The notes under the pieces are model-generated. The model ran no database searches. It saw only the letters and a program-made list of their open reading frames with translations, and had not been told where the DNA came from. Position numbers and translations under genes: made by a program. 64,000 nt of DNA. Source: JACDQM01 sp044373315. Lineage in GTDB: Bacteria; Pseudomonadota; Gammaproteobacteria; Burkholderiales; Burkholderiaceae_C. Shown one piece after another: positions 9,735 through 18,619 of the stretch (position 1 is the stretch's first letter; each line of letters starts with the position of its first letter). Location of the stretch: contig NZ_JBILQK010000001.1 in assembly GCF_044373315.1 (NCBI RefSeq), positions 62,001-126,000 on the forward strand, in the 5' to 3' direction.

Positions 9735-10409
9735 CCGGCCGGCCTCGATGCGCAGCTGACGCTGGCAGCGCTGCGCGATGGCCGGGTCGTGCGTTACCAG
9801 CACCAAGGTCGTGCCGGCCTCGCGATTGAGCTCGAACATCAAGTCCATCACCGCGGCACCGGTGGCGAAATCCAGGCTGCCGGTCGGCTCATCGGCCAGC
9901 AGCAAGGCCGGGCGCTGCACAAAGGCGCGCGCCAAGGCCACACGCTGCTGCTCGCCGCCCGACAAGACGCGCGGATAGTGGCGCAGGCGCTCGCCCAAGC
10001 CCACCCGCTCCAGCATGGCCTGTGCAAGCGCGCGCGCATCACGCTCGCCGCGCAGCTCCAGCGGCAGCATCACGTTCTCCAGCGCCGTCAGATTGGCCAG
10101 CAGCTGAAAGCTCTGGAACACAAAGCCCACATGCTGGGCGCGCAAGGCGGCGCGCTGGTCCTCATTGAGATCGAACAAGGCCTGGCCAGCCAGCTTGACG
10201 CTGCCGCTGCTGGGCGTGTCCAGGCCCGCAAGAATGGCCAGCAGCGTGCTCTTGCCCGAGCCCGAAGCCCCCACAACCGCCACCGATTCGCGCGGCGCCA
10301 GCGTGAAGGAGACTTCATGCAGTATCGTCAGCAGCCCCGACGCGTCCTGCACCTGCTTGGTCACGCGCTCGACTTCGATAATGGGCTTCTGGTCAATGGA
10401 TGCGGACAT
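9690..10409 (-). CDS. ABC transporter ATP-binding protein (YbbA/LolD-like)
   Basis: 239 residues from the ATG at 10409 (MSASIDQKPIIEVERVTKQV). Complete ATPase: Walker A GASGSGKST (about residue 48), Q-loop FVFQSFQLL, signature LSGGEQQRVALARAF, Walker B LLLADEPTGSLD, and H-loop LVTHD. The closest type is YbbA, whose permease partner in Escherichia coli is encoded next to it; here no permease gene follows, because the downstream side is the convergent DUF2062 gene. As in Escherichia coli it is divergent from tesA. Its start codon overlaps the tesA start (CATG), so neither gene has a separate leader in this interval. Confidence 0.92.
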   Translation of the reverse strand: MSASIDQKPIIEVERVTKQVQDASGLLTILHEVSFTLAPRESVAVVGASGSGKSTLLAILAGLDTPSSGSVKLAGQALFDLNEDQRAALRAQHVGFVFQSFQLLANLTALENVMLPLELRGERDARALAQAMLERVGLGERLRHYPRVLSGGEQQRVALARAFVQRPALLLADEPTGSLDFATGAAVMDLMFELNREAGTTLVLVTHDPAIAQRCQRQLRIEAGRLSEITAPAALAQPA

Positions 10410-11070
10410 GAAGAGACGGCTTGGACAAAGCAAGCGACGTGATTGGATGCGGGACTGTAGCCTGCTGGCGCTATCCCTGGCGGTGCCGGGTCTTGCCGTG
10501 GCGCAGACGGGCAAGCCGCGCCGCATCGTGGTGATCGGCGACAGCCTGTCGGCCGAGTACGGCATTGCACGCGGCAGCGGATGGGTGGCGCTGCTGGAGC
10601 AGCGGCTGAAGGCGCGCAAGATTGCCGCCGAGGTCATCAATGCCAGCATCAGCGGCGACACCACCTCGGGCGGGCGTTCGCGCCTGCCGGCGGCGCTGGC
10701 GCGGCACAAGCCCACACATCTGATCATCGAGCTGGGCGGCAATGACGCGCTGCGCGGCTTGGCGCTGGACATGACACGCGACAACCTGCGCGCCATGGTC
10801 CGCGCCGGCAAGGCCGCAGGCGCCAAGGTGCTGCTGGTGGGCATGCAGGTGCCGCCCAACTATGGCCCGAGCTACGGGCGCGACTTCTTCGCGCTGTTCG
10901 GCCAGGTGGCCCGAGAGGAGAAGACGGCTCTCACGCCCTTTCTGCTGCAAGGGGTGGCCGACCGTGCCGACGCCGAGGCATGGTTCCAGCCCGACCGCAT
11001 CCACCCGCTGGCCAAGGCCCATCCGCTGATGCTGGATCAGGTCTGGGCCGGGCTCGAACCCCTGCTCTGA
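10408..11070 (+). CDS. tesA: Arylesterase / multifunctional acyl-CoA thioesterase I (SGNH/GDSL hydrolase)
   Basis: 220 residues from the ATG at 10408. It has a signal peptide with a basic start (MKRRLGQSKRRDWMRD) and hydrophobic core ending AVAQ, so it is periplasmic. Block I GDSLSAEYG carries the nucleophile Ser, Gly block SISGDTTSGG is block II, GGNDALRG is block III, and DRIHPLAKAH holds the catalytic Asp and His. The enzyme hydrolyses esters, lysophospholipids and acyl-CoA thioesters. Two other in-frame ATGs (10396 and 10447) are possible starts; none has a clear ribosome site. Length fits TesA (about 205-220). Confidence 0.94.
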   Translation: MKRRLGQSKRRDWMRDCSLLALSLAVPGLAVAQTGKPRRIVVIGDSLSAEYGIARGSGWVALLEQRLKARKIAAEVINASISGDTTSGGRSRLPAALARHKPTHLIIELGGNDALRGLALDMTRDNLRAMVRAGKAAGAKVLLVGMQVPPNYGPSYGRDFFALFGQVAREEKTALTPFLLQGVADRADAEAWFQPDRIHPLAKAHPLMLDQVWAGLEPLL

Positions 11071-11086
11071 GCGCCGGCCCGGCCGC

Positions 11087-12970
11087 TTAGCGCTGCTGCT
11101 CGCGCTCGCGCTTGCTGACGACCCCTTCGGCAGGCTCGCCGCGACTGCGCTTCTCACCGCGCTCATCGCCGGGGCGGGCCCGCTCGGGTGCCGGCTGAGG
11201 CACGCGCGGCGGGACCGGCATGGGCATCGCGCGCTCGACGGGGCGCTGCTCCATCGGCCGCTCCATCGGACGCTCGATGGCGCGCTCCACCGGACGCTGC
11301 GGTGGCATCGCAATCTGCGGCTGCTGAAAGCCTGGCACGATGCCGCGCTCGATGCGGCGCTCAGGTGGCTCGGCCCGCTCATTGCGTTGCTGGGCGCGCT
11401 CGATCGCCGACATCGGCACGCCAGCATCGGCGCCACGCTCGATGCGTTCAATGCGCTCAATGCGTTCGGCGCGTTCATTGCGCTGCTCGGTCTGCTGCCA
11501 GGCACGCTCTGGGGCGGACATCGGCACACCCGGCTCGCCGCGCTGCGGGCGCGGCGCATCGATCGGATCAGCCGGCCGTGGCGGCACCGGCCGCACGGGC
11601 ACCGGCACTGGCGCGCCAGGCACCTGTGGCGCCTGCACGTTCGGCACTTGCACATTCGGCACTTGGACCTGCGGCGGCTGCACCTGTGGGGGCGCCACTT
11701 GGGGCGGCTGGGGGCGCACCACCCCCGTGCCACCCTGGCCACGGCCAGGTTGCACCGACAAGCCCAGGCCAGGCTCGTCGCGCGGCCGCGGCGGCCGCTG
11801 CGCGCCATCGCCTGGGCGCGGCACATAGACCGGATCATGGTCGCGGTTGATGCGCTCACGGTAGTTGGGGGTATGGCGGTAATGCGGCTGATAGACCTGA
11901 TAGGGCGCCAGCGGCGCCCACATGCCCGGGCGCGGTGGCGGCGGGCGCGAACCGCCAATCGTCACGCCGACGCTCAGATGCGGGCCACTGCTCCAGGCCA
12001 CCAGGGCAGGCGAATAGACCGGGCGCGCCACATAGCGCCCCGGGGCCCAGCCCCAGCGCCCGCCAACGCGCACCCAGCGGCCATAGTGAAAAGGCGCAAA
12101 ACCCCAGGGCTGCGCATCAACCCAGGTCCAGCCCCAGCGCGCAGTCCAGACCCAGCGGCCATGCTGGTAAGGCGCCCAGTCCACCGCCACTTGGGTCGGA
12201 TACCAGAGGGCGCCGTACTCGTCGTGCCGGTCCCAGCGCCCAAAGCGGTCCAGATCCTCGGCCCCCGTCATCTCGGGCGAGACATAGCGATGCGCTGTCA
12301 TCTCGCCCTCGGTCTCACGCTGGTTCTGCAGCCAGCGGGCAAAGCTGTCGCGCTCCACCGACTGGCGCTCGGTGCGCGGGCCCTGGCTCCACCACAGCTC
12401 GGCCTGCTCGCCAGGTGCCAGCCACACCGGGTCAGCCTCAGCCGTACGGAATTCGAAGCGCGCGCGCCCCTGCCACGCCATTGCGCGCGAGCCGCGCTCC
12501 AGCTGGTCGATGCGGAACATGCCCTCGCCGTCCAGGAACAGCCGGCCCTCGCGCGTCAACAGCCGGTAGTCCTGTGCCTGCTCGCGGCTGCGCAGCTTCA
12601 GCGCAAGCCCGCCGCGATCCACGCGCAACAGCACGCGCTCATCGTCCATGCGCTCGACTTCCAGCTCGCTGCGCTCATCCAGCCACAGCGTGGTCGAACC
12701 GATACGCAAGGTGATGCGGCTGCTGCCGTCGCTGCGCAGGCGGTCGCCCTCGGCCACGGTCTGGTTGCGCGCCAGGCGCTCCCAGTCGCGGCTCTGGCTG
12801 TCAAAGATCCAGGCTTCGCCGCTGATATCGGACACGCGGCCGGCGCGCGCCGGCGGATCCTCGGCCCGCGCCGGCAAGGCCAGCAGCAGGCTCAGCAAAC
12901 CCAGCAGACCGATCAGGCCCAGCCAGACGACCCGGCTCGGGTCGGGAATGGCAATACGACGACGCTTCAT
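11087..12970 (-). CDS. FecR-domain/DUF6600-type periplasmic protein with Pro-Arg-rich C-terminal tail
   Basis: 627 residues from the ATG at 12970, preceded by GAGGAGAG. A signal or anchor segment (residues about 13-35, VVWLGLIGLLGLLSLLLALPARA) is followed by a FecR-like beta domain (about 45-180: ISGEAWIFDS, VAEGDRLRSDGSSRITLRIG). Next comes a Trp/Tyr/Gly-rich region (about 225-330) with repeats such as YGALWYP, HGRWVW, YGRWVRV and WGWAPGRYV. The last 280 residues are low complexity: PQVQPPQVQVPNVQ, then charged RIERIERIER and VERAIERPMERP repeats. Function unknown; probably exported and extended. It follows def on the same strand after 83 bases. Confidence 0.8.
   Translation of the reverse strand: MKRRRIAIPDPSRVVWLGLIGLLGLLSLLLALPARAEDPPARAGRVSDISGEAWIFDSQSRDWERLARNQTVAEGDRLRSDGSSRITLRIGSTTLWLDERSELEVERMDDERVLLRVDRGGLALKLRSREQAQDYRLLTREGRLFLDGEGMFRIDQLERGSRAMAWQGRARFEFRTAEADPVWLAPGEQAELWWSQGPRTERQSVERDSFARWLQNQRETEGEMTAHRYVSPEMTGAEDLDRFGRWDRHDEYGALWYPTQVAVDWAPYQHGRWVWTARWGWTWVDAQPWGFAPFHYGRWVRVGGRWGWAPGRYVARPVYSPALVAWSSGPHLSVGVTIGGSRPPPPRPGMWAPLAPYQVYQPHYRHTPNYRERINRDHDPVYVPRPGDGAQRPPRPRDEPGLGLSVQPGRGQGGTGVVRPQPPQVAPPQVQPPQVQVPNVQVPNVQAPQVPGAPVPVPVRPVPPRPADPIDAPRPQRGEPGVPMSAPERAWQQTEQRNERAERIERIERIERGADAGVPMSAIERAQQRNERAEPPERRIERGIVPGFQQPQIAMPPQRPVERAIERPMERPMEQRPVERAMPMPVPPRVPQPAPERARPGDERGEKRSRGEPAEGVVSKREREQQR
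11438..11482 (-). repeat. Five tandem 9-base units inside the DUF6600 gene
   Basis: Reading the plus strand, units of the form YTCNNNGCG repeat every 9 bases: CTCGATGCG, TTCAATGCG, CTCAATGCG, TTCGGCGCG, TTCATTGCG. On the coding strand they give the charged repeat (Arg-Ile-Glu or Arg-Ala-Glu units). Copy number may vary between strains by slippage. Confidence 0.7.
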
Positions 12971-13053
12971 GCGACTCTCCTCGGCACAGGCACACAACGT
13001 GCGCGAGCCGCGCTGCGCCGACCGCATTTACAAATCTTTTCCGGGACTTGGCT

Positions 13054-13590
13054 TCAGTCGTCGGCCGCGGGGTCCAGTTCGGGAAACAGCACCGAGGTGA
13101 AGCCGAAACGGCTGAAATCCTTGACCCGCATCGGATACAGCACGCCATCCAGGTGGTCGCACTCATGCTGCACCACACGGGCGTGGAAGCCTTCGGCCTC
13201 GCGTTCGATGGGCTGGCCATCGACATCGAAGCCGCGGTAGCGGATGCGCGCGCTGCGCGGCACCACGCCGCGCAGGCCTGGAACCGACAGACAGCCTTCC
13301 CAGCCGTCTTCCTGCTCGGGCCCCAGCGGCTCGATGACCGGATTCAGCAGCACCGTGGGCGGAACCGGCGGAGCATCCGGGTAGCGGGTGATGCGCTCGT
13401 AGCCGAAGATCACCAGCCGCAGGTCCACGCCGATCTGCGGCGCCGCCAGACCAGCGCCCTGCGCGGCCTTCATGGTCTCGAACATATCGGCCACCAGCTG
13501 GTGCAGCTCGGGCGTGCCGAACTCGATCACCGGCTGCGCCACGCGCAGCAAACGGGCATCGCCCATCTTCAGAATTTCGTGAACGGCCAT
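13054..13590 (-). CDS. def: Peptide deformylase
   Basis: 178 residues. It removes the N-formyl group from nascent proteins. The three family motifs are intact: GAGLAAPQIG (residues 45-54), EGCLS with metal ligand Cys100, and QHECDH with His142, catalytic Glu143 and His146. An AAGGAAG ribosome site precedes the ATG. The typical fmt partner is not adjacent. A second def elsewhere in the genome is possible, since the usual def-fmt pair is not seen here. Confidence 0.96.
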   Translation of the reverse strand: MAVHEILKMGDARLLRVAQPVIEFGTPELHQLVADMFETMKAAQGAGLAAPQIGVDLRLVIFGYERITRYPDAPPVPPTVLLNPVIEPLGPEQEDGWEGCLSVPGLRGVVPRSARIRYRGFDVDGQPIEREAEGFHARVVQHECDHLDGVLYPMRVKDFSRFGFTSVLFPELDPAADD

Positions 13591-13647
13591 GTCAGATGCT
13601 TCCTTGCGCTATGGTGGCGGGCATTCTATGTACGGAGACTGTTCCCG

Positions 13648-14631
13648 ATGCCCGACTTTCTGCAAGCCCTGGGCGATGGCATCTATGCCATTGACACCGG
13701 CTTCCAGCGCGATCGTTTCGACGCTGCCTACCTGATCACCGAAGCCGGCCGCGCCGCCTTCATCGACACTGGCACCAACCACAGCGTGCCGCGCCTGCTG
13801 ACCAGCCTGGATGCGCTGGGCATCGCGCGCGAGGCGGTGGACTGGGTCATCCCCACCCATGTGCACCTGGACCACGCCGGTGGCGTGGGCTTGCTGGTGC
13901 AGTCGTTGCCCACGGCACGCGTGCTGGCGCACCCGCGCGGGCTGCGCCATCTGGTCAGCCCGACGGCGCTCTGGGCCGGCGCGCTGGCCGTCTATGGCGA
14001 AGAAGAAATGCAGCGCAGCTACGGCCGCCTAGTCCCAGTGCCCGCAGCGCGCGCAGAGCCCAGCCACGACGGCCAGGTGATTGAGCTGGCTGGCCGGCCC
14101 CTGCTGTTGATCGACACCCCGGGCCACGCGCGCCATCACCACTGCATCTGGGACGAGCGCAGCGGCGGCTGGTTCACCGGCGACACCTTCGGCATCGCCT
14201 ACCCGGAGTTCACGCGCGCCTCGGACGGCGCGCCCTGGCTGTTTCCCACCAGCACGCCTGTGCAGTTCGAGCCCGATGAGCTGCGCGCTTCAGTGACGCG
14301 CCTGTTGGAGAAATCGCCGCGCGCGATGTACCTGACGCACTACAGCCGCGTGGGGCGCAGTACGGATGAGGTGCGCGCGCTGGCTGACTATCTGCTGAAG
14401 CTCGTCGACGCGATGGTGCATGCCGCGCAGGCTGTGAAAGACCTGGCAGGCGCCGAGCGCCATACCGCGTTGAAAGCGCGCCTGTTATTGCTGTACCAGC
14501 AGGAAGCCTGCGCGCATCAGCCGGCGCTGACGCCAGAAGCCGCGGCCGAGCTGCTGGGCTCGGACGTGGAGCTGAACGCGCAGGGGCTGGAGATCTGGCT
14601 GGACAAGCTGCTGCAGGCGCAGCAGCAGTAA
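13648..14631 (+). CDS. Metallo-beta-lactamase-fold hydrolase
   Basis: 327 residues from the ATG at 13648. The beta-lactamase-like fold is shown by FIDTGTNHS, the zinc motif THVHLDHAGG (residues about 69-78), a third ligand region DTPGHARHHHCIW, and GGWFTGDTFG. A C-terminal helical extension (about 240-327) carries no motif I recognise. Family members hydrolyse thioesters, lactones or other esters; the substrate is not evident. It is divergent from def, with 57 bases between the two starts. Confidence 0.88.
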   Translation: MPDFLQALGDGIYAIDTGFQRDRFDAAYLITEAGRAAFIDTGTNHSVPRLLTSLDALGIAREAVDWVIPTHVHLDHAGGVGLLVQSLPTARVLAHPRGLRHLVSPTALWAGALAVYGEEEMQRSYGRLVPVPAARAEPSHDGQVIELAGRPLLLIDTPGHARHHHCIWDERSGGWFTGDTFGIAYPEFTRASDGAPWLFPTSTPVQFEPDELRASVTRLLEKSPRAMYLTHYSRVGRSTDEVRALADYLLKLVDAMVHAAQAVKDLAGAERHTALKARLLLLYQQEACAHQPALTPEAAAELLGSDVELNAQGLEIWLDKLLQAQQQ

Positions 14632-14637
14632 AGCCGC

Positions 14638-15360
14638 TCAGCCCGCCAGCGCCACGTAGACCTCCTGCACATCGTCGTTCGCGTCGATGGCGGCGAGAAA
14701 GGCTTCCACTTCCTCCAGCTCGGCCGCGCCCAGCGTGGCAGGATTCTTGGGCCGGTAGCCGAGCTTGGCCGAATTCACGCTGAAGCCCTGTGCCGGCAGC
14801 GCACGGCAGACGATGTCGAGATCGGCCGCATCGGTGTAGAACTGCGCACCGCCGCCATCGCCGCTGTCTTCGTCAGGCGCCAGGATCTCGAAGTCCTGCG
14901 CGCCGGCCTCGATGGCGGCCAGCTCGGCATCGGCGCCCGGCTGCAGTGGGCTGGCCTCGATGATGCCCAAATGGTCGAAGTCCCAGCTGACCGAGCCACT
15001 GACGCCCTGCTGACCTTTGCGGAACAGCACGCGCATGTCGGACGCGGTGCGGTTCACGTTGTCGGTCAGACACTCGACGATCACCGCCACGCGGTGCGGC
15101 GCGAAGCCCTCGTAGGTGACGCGCTCGAAGCTCACCGCTTCGCCCAGCAGACCTGCGCCCTTCTTGATGGCGCGCTCCAGTGTGTCGCGCGGCATCGAGG
15201 CCTTCTTGGCCTGCTCCACCACCATGCGCAGCCGTGCATTCATGTCAGGGTCAGCGCCATTGCGCGCGGCCTGCATGATCTCCTTGGACAGCTTGGTGAA
15301 CATCCGGCCCTTGGCATTCGCCGCGATGTCCTTGTGCTTGGCTTTCCACTGTGCGCCCAT
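14638..15360 (-). CDS. yebC: YebC/PmpR family protein (TACO1-like)
   Basis: 240 residues, standard length. It begins MGAQWKAKHKDIAANAKGRMFTKLSKEI, a version of the conserved YebC N-terminus, and continues with NARLRMVVEQAKKASMPRDTLERAIKKG, YEGFAPHRVAVIVECLTDNVNRT and FRKGQQGVSGSVSWDF. Families of this type act as DNA-binding regulators or relieve ribosome stalling at proline stretches; which applies here is unknown. It is convergent with the MBL-fold gene, with 6 bases between stops. Confidence 0.94.
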   Translation of the reverse strand: MGAQWKAKHKDIAANAKGRMFTKLSKEIMQAARNGADPDMNARLRMVVEQAKKASMPRDTLERAIKKGAGLLGEAVSFERVTYEGFAPHRVAVIVECLTDNVNRTASDMRVLFRKGQQGVSGSVSWDFDHLGIIEASPLQPGADAELAAIEAGAQDFEILAPDEDSGDGGGAQFYTDAADLDIVCRALPAQGFSVNSAKLGYRPKNPATLGAAELEEVEAFLAAIDANDDVQEVYVALAG

Positions 15361-15515
15361 ACGACTTCCTTCTCTTCCTTGCTCAAGCGTTGTTGCGTTG
15401 TTCGAAACGTCCGGGCTTATACACCCGCGCTGGACGGCTGGTGCCGGGGGCGCTCAGGCGAACGGCAATGGATGGCTGGCCAAGCTTCCCCTGGATGAAC
15501 CTCTTGAGCCCCGAT

Positions 15516-18500
15516 TCAGGCGACCCCCTCAGCGGCCTTGGGCTGCTTGAAGCGGCGCGGCGTCAGCTTCTGGATCATGTCGTCCACCAGCGTGTAGAGC
15601 ACCGGGATCACCAGCAAGCTCAGGAACGTGGAGGTGATCAGGCCGCCGATCACCACGATGGCCATCGGCGCACGGAAGCTGGGGTCGGTGCCGAAACCCA
15701 GGGCGATGGGCATCATGCCGGCGCCCATGGCGAGCGTGGTCATGACGATGGGACGGGCGCGCTTGTGGCAGGCATCGATGATGGCGTCGAGCCGTCCCAT
15801 GCCTTGATCGCGCATGGCGACGATGGCGTACTCGACCAGCAGGATCGAGTTCTTGGTGGCGATGCCCATCAGCATGATCATGCCGATCATGGCGGGCATC
15901 GAGAGGTCGGTGCCCGTCACGAACAGCGCCAGGATGGCGCCAGGAACCGACAGCACCAGTGCCCCCAGGATGGTGATCGGCTGCACCCACGCGTGGAACA
16001 GCAGCACCAGTACGATGTAGATGCACGCCACGCCGGTGCCCATGGCCAGCAGGAAGCTGGTGCTGAGTTCGGCGAAGGCCTCGGCATCGCCGATTTCAGT
16101 CTTGATGATGCCGGGCGGCAGATCGGCGATGGAGGGCAAGGCAGTCACGCGCTGCTGCACGTCGCCCAGGGCCTGGCCGTTCAACTCAATCTCGAAGTTG
16201 ATGTTGCGGGCGCGGTTGTAGCGGTCGATCTGGGCCGGGCCGGTGCTCATCTCCAGCGTGGCCACCTGGTGCAAGGGCACCGGGCCGCGCGCGCCGGGCA
16301 CGGTGAGCTGGCCCAGCAGGGCCAGGTCCTGGCGCGCGGCATCGGGCAGATTCACCACCACCGGCACCTGGCGCTGCGCCAGGTTGAGCTTCGTCAGCAG
16401 TTGGTCGTAGTCACCGGCGGTGGCGATGCGCAAGGTGTCGGCAATGGCGGCGGTGCTCACACCCAGGTCAGCCGCGCGGGCAGCATCTGGCCGCACCACC
16501 AGCTCAGGCCGCTGCAGGCTGCTGCTGCTGGTGACCTGGCCAATGCCTTGCAGGGTTCGCAGCTCGCGCTCCACCTTGGCGCCGTGGGCGGCCAGGGCGT
16601 CGCCATCCTCGCCGGCCAGCACCAGCACATATTTCTCTGCCGAGCCCCCAAAGCCGACCGTGAAGCGGGCTCCGGGAATGGCCTCGATGGCGGCGCGCAG
16701 CTGGCGCTCAATGTCTTGCTTGGTGACGCCGCTACGCTCTGACCGCGGCGTCAGGTTCAGCGTCAGCGTGGCTTTGCGGGCCTCGGGCGCCCCGCTGGGC
16801 GCGAAGGGGTCGGCGCCCGCAGCGCCGCCGCCCACGGCGGTGTAGACCATTTTCACGTGCGGGTTGCTGGCCACGGCCTCGCGCGCCTGCTCGGCCACCT
16901 TCAGCGTTTGGCTGTAGGTGCTGCCGGGCTCCAGCTGGATGTAGATCTGCGTCTGGCTCAGGTCATCGGGCGGGATGAATGCGCCGGGGATCTTGCCCAT
17001 CAGTAGCGGCGCGCAGCTCACAACGCCGAAAGCGAAGGTGATGGCCAAAGTCTTGCCGCGGTGCGTGAGGCACCAGCGGGCCAGGCGCAGGTAGCCGGGC
17101 ATCCACTTGGGCTCACCATGGTCCTTGGCCGGCTTCTTCAACAGATAAGCCGCCATCATGGGGGTGAGCATCCGCGCCACGACCAGGCTGAAGAACACCG
17201 CGATGGCCGCCGTCCAGCCGAACTGCACGAAGAACTTGCCGGGCACACCGGCCATGAAGGCGGTGGGCAGGAACACCGCGATCAAGGTGAAGGTGGTGGC
17301 GATCACCGCCAGCCCGATCTCGTCGGCCGCCTCGCGCGCCGCCTCCAGCGGGGTTTTGCCCTGCTGCAGGTGGCGCATGATGTTTTCGATCTCGACGATG
17401 GCGTCGTCCACCAGGATGCCGATGACCAGCGACAGCGACAGCAGCGTCACCGTGTTGAGCGTGAAGCCCATCCAGTGCATCACCGCGAAGGTGGGAATGG
17501 CCGACAGCGGCAAGGCCACCGCACTCACGAAGGTGGCGCGCGCATCGCGCAGGAACCACCACACCACCACCACGGCCAGGAAGGCACCCTCCAGCAACAG
17601 CACCATGCTGCCGTGGAAGTTGTCGACCACGGGGTCGACGAAGTTGAAGGCCTCGGTGACTGTGATGTCAGGGTGCGCAGTCTTGAGTTCCGCAACGGCA
17701 GCGCGCACAGCCTCGGCCACGTCCACTTCGCCAGCGCCGCGCGAGCGGGTGATCTCAAAGCCCACCACGGGCTTGCCATTGAGCAAGGCGCCCGAGCGCT
17801 GTTCGGCCACGGTGTCTTGCACGGTCGCCACCTGATCGAGGCGCACGCGGCGGCCGTCGTTGAGTGCAATTTCCAGCGCGGCCAGCTCTTGAGCATTGGC
17901 CACGGTGGCGATGGTGCGCACGCTTTGCTCGGCGCCGGCCAGCTGGGTGCGGCCGCCCGGGGCTTCCTGCTGCACCTCGCGCAGCTTGCGCGACACCTCG
18001 GCCGCAGTCACGTTCAGTGCCAGCAGCTTGGCGGGGTCCAGCGCCACCCGCACCTCGCGGCTGACGCCACCGACGCGGCTGACCGCCCCCACCCCACGCA
18101 CGGCCAGCATGCGCTTGGTGACTTGGTTGTCGACGAACCAGCTCAGGCCTTCGTCGTCCATGCTGGTGGACGCCACCGTGTAGGTCAGTATCGGCGAACC
18201 GCTCAGGCTCATCTTGGTGATGACGGGGTCGCGCAGGTCTGCCGGTAAATCCGAGCGCACGCGTGCCACGGCGTCGCGCACGTCATCCAGCGCCTCCTGG
18301 GTGGGTTTCTCCAGGCGGAACTCGGCCGTCACCGTGGCCACGCCGTCTTGCACCTTGGTGTAGAGGTTCTTCAGGCCCTGCACCGTGGCCAGGGCGTTCT
18401 CCAGCTTGCGGGCCACCTCGGTTTCCATCTGCGCCGGCGCGGTGCCGGGCAAGCTGGCGGTAACCGTGATGGTGGGCAGCTCAATGTCAGGGAACTGCTG

Positions 18501-18605
18501 CACCTTCATCGCCTTGAAGCCCAGAAGCCCCGCGGCCGTGAGCATGATGAAGAACAGGATCGAGGGAATGGGCTGGCGGATCGACCAGGCAGACACATTG
18601 AACAT
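15516..18605 (-). CDS. RND efflux pump inner-membrane permease (HAE-1 type)
   Basis: 1029 residues, full length for an RND transporter. N-terminal MFNVSAWSIRQPIPSILFFIM is the first membrane segment. The large periplasmic loops contain QQFPDIELPTITVTASLPGTAP. The proton-relay aspartates are in LVIGILVDDAIVEIENI (about residue 400), and the second half repeats the pattern (IGMIMLMGIATKNSILLVEYA). It exports drugs or other amphiphiles driven by protons. It is the last gene of a TetR-OMF-MFP-RND run, 14 bases after the adaptor gene. Substrate is unknown. Confidence 0.94.
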   Translation of the reverse strand: MFNVSAWSIRQPIPSILFFIMLTAAGLLGFKAMKVQQFPDIELPTITVTASLPGTAPAQMETEVARKLENALATVQGLKNLYTKVQDGVATVTAEFRLEKPTQEALDDVRDAVARVRSDLPADLRDPVITKMSLSGSPILTYTVASTSMDDEGLSWFVDNQVTKRMLAVRGVGAVSRVGGVSREVRVALDPAKLLALNVTAAEVSRKLREVQQEAPGGRTQLAGAEQSVRTIATVANAQELAALEIALNDGRRVRLDQVATVQDTVAEQRSGALLNGKPVVGFEITRSRGAGEVDVAEAVRAAVAELKTAHPDITVTEAFNFVDPVVDNFHGSMVLLLEGAFLAVVVVWWFLRDARATFVSAVALPLSAIPTFAVMHWMGFTLNTVTLLSLSLVIGILVDDAIVEIENIMRHLQQGKTPLEAAREAADEIGLAVIATTFTLIAVFLPTAFMAGVPGKFFVQFGWTAAIAVFFSLVVARMLTPMMAAYLLKKPAKDHGEPKWMPGYLRLARWCLTHRGKTLAITFAFGVVSCAPLLMGKIPGAFIPPDDLSQTQIYIQLEPGSTYSQTLKVAEQAREAVASNPHVKMVYTAVGGGAAGADPFAPSGAPEARKATLTLNLTPRSERSGVTKQDIERQLRAAIEAIPGARFTVGFGGSAEKYVLVLAGEDGDALAAHGAKVERELRTLQGIGQVTSSSSLQRPELVVRPDAARAADLGVSTAAIADTLRIATAGDYDQLLTKLNLAQRQVPVVVNLPDAARQDLALLGQLTVPGARGPVPLHQVATLEMSTGPAQIDRYNRARNINFEIELNGQALGDVQQRVTALPSIADLPPGIIKTEIGDAEAFAELSTSFLLAMGTGVACIYIVLVLLFHAWVQPITILGALVLSVPGAILALFVTGTDLSMPAMIGMIMLMGIATKNSILLVEYAIVAMRDQGMGRLDAIIDACHKRARPIVMTTLAMGAGMMPIALGFGTDPSFRAPMAIVVIGGLITSTFLSLLVIPVLYTLVDDMIQKLTPRRFKQPKAAEGVA

Positions 18606-18619
18606 GGCGGGTCCTTGGT

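Noticed and set aside
11387..13240. Long plus-strand open frame across the DUF6600 gene and part of def
   Set aside because: Antisense of a gene with a signal peptide and FecR/DUF6600 motifs and of peptide deformylase; no family-like residues in the frame.
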